Shown here piece by piece: positions 60,574 through 64,000 of a stretch of 64,000 nt of DNA. The position numbers and the translations under genes were made by a program. The stretch is taken from the NCBI GenBank assembly GCA_036397065.1, contig DASWJP010000004.1, positions 1 to 64,000 on the forward strand. Reading direction: 5' to 3'. Position 1 is the stretch's first letter. The number at the start of each line of letters is the position of its first letter. The notes beneath the pieces were generated by a model. It saw only the letters and a list, made by a program, of their open reading frames with translations. It was not told the DNA's origin and ran no database searches. The stretch comes from JAJFGI01 sp036397065 (lineage in GTDB: Bacteria; Pseudomonadota; Alphaproteobacteria; Kiloniellales; J153).

Positions 60574-60996
60574 ATGACCCATCCGCGCCCCTATGGGGAC
60601 ACGATTGCCCGGCTGAAGACCGTCGGCTTGCGGCCGACCCGGCAGCGCCTCGCTCTGGCCCGCCTGCTCTTTGCCGGCGGCGATCGGCATTTGACCGCTG
60701 AGCAGTTGCACGGCGAAGCGGCCGCGGCGCAAGTCCCGGTATCCCTGGCCACGGTCTACAACACCCTGCACCAGTTCACCGCGGCGGGCCTGCTGCGCGA
60801 GGTGATCGTGGAAGCCGGGCGCTCCTACTTCGATACCAACGTCTCCGACCACCATCACTTCTTTCACGAAGACAACGGCCGCCTGGAAGACATTGCCGGC
60901 GACGAGGTGAGTCTGGGCGATTTGCCTCAGCCGCCCAAGGGCAAGCGCATCCGCCGCGTCGACGTCATCATTCGGGTGGCGGATAACGACAGATAG
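60574..60996 (+). CDS. irr: Iron response regulator Irr (Fur superfamily)
   Basis: 140 aa from the ATG at 60574. The Fur-type winged helix reads VGLRPTRQRLALARLLFAGGDRHLTAEQL and VSLATVYNTLHQFTAAGLL. The Irr-specific run of three His (VSDHHHFFHEDNGRLEDI) replaces the HHDH of Fur; in rhizobial Irr this region binds haem and controls stability. Irr regulates iron and haem genes through ICE boxes, one of which lies 30 bp downstream of this gene ahead of rubrerythrin. The fabA-irr divergence is conserved in alphaproteobacteria. Confidence 0.92.
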   Translation: MTHPRPYGDTIARLKTVGLRPTRQRLALARLLFAGGDRHLTAEQLHGEAAAAQVPVSLATVYNTLHQFTAAGLLREVIVEAGRSYFDTNVSDHHHFFHEDNGRLEDIAGDEVSLGDLPQPPKGKRIRRVDVIIRVADNDR

Positions 60997-61025
60997 TCGT
61001 TTTCCCGCTACCCTTTAATAAATTA

Positions 61026-61042
61026 TCTAGAAACATTCTAAT
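61026..61042 (+). promoter_or_regulatory. Irr box (iron control element) upstream of rubrerythrin
   Basis: The core TAGAA-ACA-TTCTA (61028-61040) is a perfect inverted repeat with AT flanks and matches the alphaproteobacterial Irr motif TTTAGAA-N3-TTCTAAA closely. It ends 5 bp before a TTGACA -35 element, so bound Irr would touch RNA polymerase. The irr gene itself ends 30 bp upstream. Confidence 0.72.
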
Positions 61043-61045
61043 CTA

Positions 61046-61074
61046 TTGACAGGCGCCTCTCGGCGGCCTATCTA
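61046..61074 (+). promoter_or_regulatory. Sigma70-type promoter for the rubrerythrin operon
   Basis: TTGACA (61046-61051), a 17-bp spacer and TATCTA (61069-61074): a consensus -35 and 5/6 -10 at optimal spacing, about 90 bp before the rubrerythrin start. It is one of the best-looking promoters in the window and lies immediately after the Irr-like inverted repeat. Confidence 0.7.
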
Positions 61075-61164
61075 GCGGGTATGGCCGATGGCATTCGGTC
61101 CGCAAGATTGATGAACCATCACACCACGGCGGACGCCGCACCACAGCAGCAGAGGGAGTGCACC

Positions 61165-61584
61165 ATGGCGAAACTCAAGGGTTCGAAAACGGAAGAGAAT
61201 TTGAAGGCCGCCTTCGCCGGCGAAAGCCAGGCCAACCGGCGCTATCTCTATTTCGCGCAAAAGGCCGACGTCGAGGGCTACAACGATGTATCGGCGGTGT
61301 TCCGCTCCACCGCCGAGGGTGAGACCGGCCATGCGCACGGCCACCTCCAGTACCTGGAAGAGGTGGGCGATCCGGCGACCGGCGAGCCCATCGGCGATAC
61401 CTCCCTCAACCTGAAGGCAGCGATCGCCGGCGAAACCCACGAGTACACGGACATGTACCCGGGCATGGCGCGCACCGCGCGGCAGGAAGGTTTCGAGGAA
61501 ATCGCCGATTGGTTCGAGACCTTGGCCAAGGCGGAGAAGAGCCACGCCGGCCGTTTCCAAAAGGCTCTCGATACCATCGGTTAA
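61165..61584 (+). CDS. Rubrerythrin (short form, no rubredoxin domain)
   Basis: 139 aa from the ATG at 61165 with GAGGGAG upstream. The diiron four-helix bundle shows the duplicated Glu motifs: FAGESQANRRYLYFA, EGETGHAHGH, AGETHEYTDMYPGMARTA and KAEKSHAGRF. There is no C-terminal CxxC pair, so the rubredoxin-like domain is absent and electrons must come from another protein. Rubrerythrins reduce hydrogen peroxide. It heads a group with an Fe-S CCG-domain protein (87 bp on) and a DUF3501 protein, under an Irr-like box. Confidence 0.92.
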   Translation: MAKLKGSKTEENLKAAFAGESQANRRYLYFAQKADVEGYNDVSAVFRSTAEGETGHAHGHLQYLEEVGDPATGEPIGDTSLNLKAAIAGETHEYTDMYPGMARTARQEGFEEIADWFETLAKAEKSHAGRFQKALDTIG

Positions 61585-61671
61585 GTTTGCGCCTGTCGGC
61601 CGCGTCCCGGGCACACCGGCGCGGCCGCCAAGCCACAGTCGGATCCCACAATCGGATCCAGGAGTTGAGGT

Positions 61672-63027
61672 ATGCGCGAAGGCGGTCTCGATGCGCCGGT
61701 GCGTCAGCCATTGGATTGGCGCGACCCGGATTTTGCCGATCCCGAGAAGATCGACGCGGAATTGCGCCGGGTCTTCGACATCTGTCACGGCTGCCGCCGC
61801 TGCTTCAATCTGTGCGATTCGTTCCCGACCCTCTTCGATCTGATCGACGAGTCCGATAGCGGCGAGCTGGATGGGGTCGACAGCGCCGATTTCGCCAAGG
61901 TGGTGGACGGCTGCACCCTGTGCGACATGTGTTTCATGGTCAGCTGCCCCTATGTGCCGCCGCACGAGTTCAATCTGGATTTTCCGCACCTGATGCTCCG
62001 CTACCGCGCCGCCGAGTTGCGCCAAGGCAAGGGCGGCGGGGCCGTGGCCGAGCTGAGCAAGACCGACCGCAACGGCAAGCTGGCCAGCCACATCCCGGCC
62101 CTGGCCAACTGGGCCAGCGATACCGGGAACCGCCTCACCCGGCCGATACTCGAAGGGGTGGCCGGGGTCCACCGCAAGGCGGCGCTGCCCAAATTTCACG
62201 GCACCACGTTCACCGACGGCGCGGCCAAATCCGCGCCCAAGGTGAACACTGCGGCCCCGGCGCACGGGCGCAAGGCGGTGCTCTATGCCACTTGTTTCGT
62301 CAACTACAACAGCCCGGGGATCGGCACGGCGGCACGGCGCGTGCTCGCCCACAACGGGGTCGAGACCGAGGTGGTCTATCCCCGCTGCTGCGCCATGCCC
62401 CAGTTGGAGCGCGGCGATCTACCGGCTGTCGCCGCGGCCGCCAATGACGTGGCCGAGGCCATGGCGCCGTGGATCGACAAAGGCTACGACGTGATCGCTT
62501 TGACGCCGTCGTGCGCTCTCATGTTGAAATTCGAGTGGCCGCTGATCCTGCCCGAGGACGCGCGCATCAAGCGCTTGGCGCAGGCGACCTACGACATCGC
62601 CGAATACGTGGTCGACATCGCCAAGACCGAAGGCATGGCCGAGGGCTTGCAACCGTTGCCCGGCGGCGTGGCGCTGCACATGGCGTGTCATGCACGGGCG
62701 CAGAACATGGGCGCCAAGGCGGCCGAGATGCTGCGCCTGGTGCCGCAGGCGGAGGTGGCGGTGATCGAGCGCTGCTCCGGCCATGGCGGCTCGTGGGGCA
62801 TCATGAAGGAGCACTTCGAGACCGCCCTCAAGGTCGGCCGTCCGGCGGCGCGGCTGGCCAAGAACGCCGAAAAAACTTATCTCGCCTCCGAATGTCCGCT
62901 GGCCGGTACGCACTTGGTGCAAGGCATCGAACGCATGACGGAAGCCGGCGAGCCGGCACCGGCCGCCGCCCATCATCCCATCGAACTGTTCGCCCAGGCC
63001 TACGGCTTCGGCGCGGACGAAGCTTGA
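61672..63027 (+). CDS. Heterodisulfide reductase-related Fe-S protein (GlpC/HdrD-like, CCG domains)
   Basis: 451 aa with AGGAGTTGAGGT upstream. Two [4Fe-4S] motifs open it: C38, C41, C44, C48 and C81, C84, C87, C92 (the second has one extra residue before the last Cys). Two CCG-type regions follow: C208, C239-C240, C281 in the first, and C339, C368, C408 in the second, where the CCG motif is changed to C-S-G-H-G-G. Such proteins pass electrons to quinones or thiols. Gene order suggests it may feed electrons to the neighbouring rubrerythrin; the actual substrate is unknown. The DUF3501 gene follows after 10 bp. Confidence 0.88.
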   Translation: MREGGLDAPVRQPLDWRDPDFADPEKIDAELRRVFDICHGCRRCFNLCDSFPTLFDLIDESDSGELDGVDSADFAKVVDGCTLCDMCFMVSCPYVPPHEFNLDFPHLMLRYRAAELRQGKGGGAVAELSKTDRNGKLASHIPALANWASDTGNRLTRPILEGVAGVHRKAALPKFHGTTFTDGAAKSAPKVNTAAPAHGRKAVLYATCFVNYNSPGIGTAARRVLAHNGVETEVVYPRCCAMPQLERGDLPAVAAAANDVAEAMAPWIDKGYDVIALTPSCALMLKFEWPLILPEDARIKRLAQATYDIAEYVVDIAKTEGMAEGLQPLPGGVALHMACHARAQNMGAKAAEMLRLVPQAEVAVIERCSGHGGSWGIMKEHFETALKVGRPAARLAKNAEKTYLASECPLAGTHLVQGIERMTEAGEPAPAAAHHPIELFAQAYGFGADEA

Positions 63028-63037
63028 GACGATTGCC

Positions 63038-63634
63038 ATGACCGCCTGCCCGAAGCACGAGATTCGCCGCGACGACATCATGGACATGGCGGCCTATGAA
63101 CGCATCCGCGTCGAACGCCGGCGCGAGCTGGTTCAAATCAAGCGCCAGCGGCGCCTGGAGGTCGGGCCGGAATGCCTGTTCCATTTCGAGAACTACGAGA
63201 CCATGTCGGCGCAGATTCACGAGATGCTGTATATCGAAAAGGGCGGCGAGGCGCAGATCGCCGACGAGCTGGCGGCCTACAATCCGCTGATCCCGAACGG
63301 CCGCGAGCTGGTGGCGACCGTCATGTTCGAGATCGACGAGCCGGCCCGCCGCCACGCCGTGCTCGCCAAGCTGGGCGGCATCGAAGAGACCGCGGTCGTG
63401 CGCATCGGCGGCGAGACCATCAAGGGCCGGGCCGAGGCCGACGTGGACCGCACCAACGCCGCCGGCAAGGCCTCGTCCGTGCAATTCATCCACTTCCCCT
63501 TCACCGATGCCCAGGTGGCCGCCTTCCGGGCCCCGGGGGCCGAGATCCTGGTCGGCTTCACCCATCCGCACTACGGCCACATGGCGGTCATGCCGGAGGG
63601 CGTGCGCCAGGCCCTGGCCAAGGACTTCGACTAA
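63038..63634 (+). CDS. DUF3501 family protein
   Basis: 198 aa. The family hallmarks are RRELVQIKRQRRLEVGPECLFHFENYETMSAQIHEML and the later GKASSVQFIHFPFTDAQ with FTHPHYGHMAVMPEG near the end; His and Glu residues are numerous but no classical metal motif is evident. It has no signal or membrane segment and no known function to me. It is the third gene of the rubrerythrin group, separated from the Fe-S protein by 10 bp, so co-transcription is very likely. Confidence 0.86.
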   Translation: MTACPKHEIRRDDIMDMAAYERIRVERRRELVQIKRQRRLEVGPECLFHFENYETMSAQIHEMLYIEKGGEAQIADELAAYNPLIPNGRELVATVMFEIDEPARRHAVLAKLGGIEETAVVRIGGETIKGRAEADVDRTNAAGKASSVQFIHFPFTDAQVAAFRAPGAEILVGFTHPHYGHMAVMPEGVRQALAKDFD

Positions 63635-63683
63635 GGCCCCCATCGGCCGGCGTGCCGCCGCAGCCTCTCAAAATTCCCCTTCG

Positions 63684-63800
63684 GTCATCCTCGGACAAGC
63701 GCCGCATCAGCGGCGCGCCGATCCGAGGATCCAAGGCCAGGATGGTCCCTGGGCCTGCACTGGATCCTCGGGTCTCCGTTTCGCTCCGCCCAAGGATGAC
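63684..63800. repeat. Paired-hairpin intergenic palindromic repeat, copy 2
   Basis: Again GTCA - hairpin (ATCCTCGG...CCGAGGAT) - CCA - spacer - TGGATCC - hairpin (CCTCGGG...CCCAAGG) - TGAC, the architecture of copy 1 at 23834-23918 but with different arms and longer loops. It fills much of the gap between the DUF3501 gene and the last gene. The rest of this 333-bp gap is AT-rich and holds a promoter/operator candidate at 63878-63902. Confidence 0.75.
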
Positions 63801-63877
63801 GAAAGAGGCCGGTGGGCTTGAGGGGCGAGCTTGAGGGGTGGGCTTGACCGGCTGCGGGCTTCAGCTTATCAATCAAT

Positions 63878-63902
63878 TAAACATCTGTTCATATGTTATA
63901 GT
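63878..63902 (+). promoter_or_regulatory. Candidate ArsR/SmtB-type operator and -10 element for the last gene
   Basis: An imperfect 6-2-6 inverted repeat TAAACA-TC-TGTTCA (63878-63891; one mismatch from TGAACA-N2-TGTTCA on either strand) resembles operators of ArsR/SmtB repressors. TATAGT (63897-63902) just beyond could be the -10. Both lie 70-90 bp before the ATG at 63968. The match is short, so confidence is limited. Confidence 0.35.
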
Positions 63903-63967
63903 GTTCAATTGGCACCGTGCCGATGGCTCATCGCCGGCTGACCAGGGCTGCATTCAGGAGGCAAACG

Positions 63968-64000
63968 ATGGACTCTCACTCCCCGGACAGGGTGGCCGCC
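63968..64000 (+). CDS. Start of an unidentified protein (cut by window end)
   Basis: An ATG with AGGAGG 6 bp upstream, an ideal ribosome-binding site, starts a frame of 11 codons (MDSHSPDRVAA) open to the right edge. Too short to identify. A possible repressor operator precedes it. Confidence 0.6.
   Translation, partial: MDSHSPDRVAA

Overview
The window looks like a chromosomal core-genome segment of an alphaproteobacterium, probably close to the Rhodospirillales. The support is high G+C coding sequence, the fabI-fabB-fabA block divergent from an irr gene, a Ros/MucR regulator, the phoR-pstSCAB-phoU-phoB order, and the miaB-phoH-ybeY-corC-lnt-XRE-metK-trmB and rimP-nusA-ylxR-infB-rbfA-truB-rpsO-pnp strings. 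I see no insertion sequence, prophage, CRISPR array, tRNA or rRNA. Almost every gene is intact, tightly packed and often overlaps its neighbour by a few bases.

Layout. 1-5 kb: the end of dnaJ, dapB, a DUF2244 protein and nth, then a leftward group (lipoprotein, bactofilin, EI24/CysZ-type membrane protein, VOC protein). 5-10.3 kb: a PfkB sugar or nucleoside kinase, typA, and two overlapping transporter genes (AmpG-like MFS and AEC). 10.2-20.3 kb, leftward: the phosphate regulon maeB-phoR-pstS-pstC-pstA-pstB-phoU-phoB, with a near-consensus Pho box ahead of pstS. 20.4-32.7 kb: a stress-like membrane protein, then rightward mutS, glnD, murJ, trpS, a TauE/TIGR02186/Usp group and nfuA. 32.7-37.9 kb: a polysaccharide deacetylase (leftward), a RutE-like nitroreductase, tsaB-rimI, an AT-rich gap with a mucR promoter, mucR, fur, and olsBA for ornithine lipids, which runs into the next block. 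38.8-47.1 kb: miaB-phoH-ybeY-corC-lnt, an XRE regulator, metK and trmB. 47.1-56.9 kb: a structured leader followed by the transcription and translation superoperon rimP to pnp. 56.9-60.3 kb: ugpQ and leftward fabABI. 60.5-64 kb: irr, then rubrerythrin, a heterodisulfide-reductase-like Fe-S protein and a DUF3501 protein, preceded by an Irr-type box and a good sigma70-like promoter. The window ends in the first codons of another gene.

The strongest candidate for a poorly described system is the irr-adjacent trio rubrerythrin / two-[4Fe-4S] CCG-domain protein / DUF3501 (61.0-63.6 kb). Its family labels suggest peroxide or iron homeostasis, but its reaction is unknown to me. Other items of interest are a rimP-nusA leader with mutually exclusive hairpins, a structured pnp leader, an inverted repeat inside the XRE promoter, two copies of an alphaproteobacterial paired-hairpin repeat whose arms co-vary, and a MucR protein lacking three of the four expected zinc ligands. 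All functional calls come from reading the translated sequence by eye; no database search was run.
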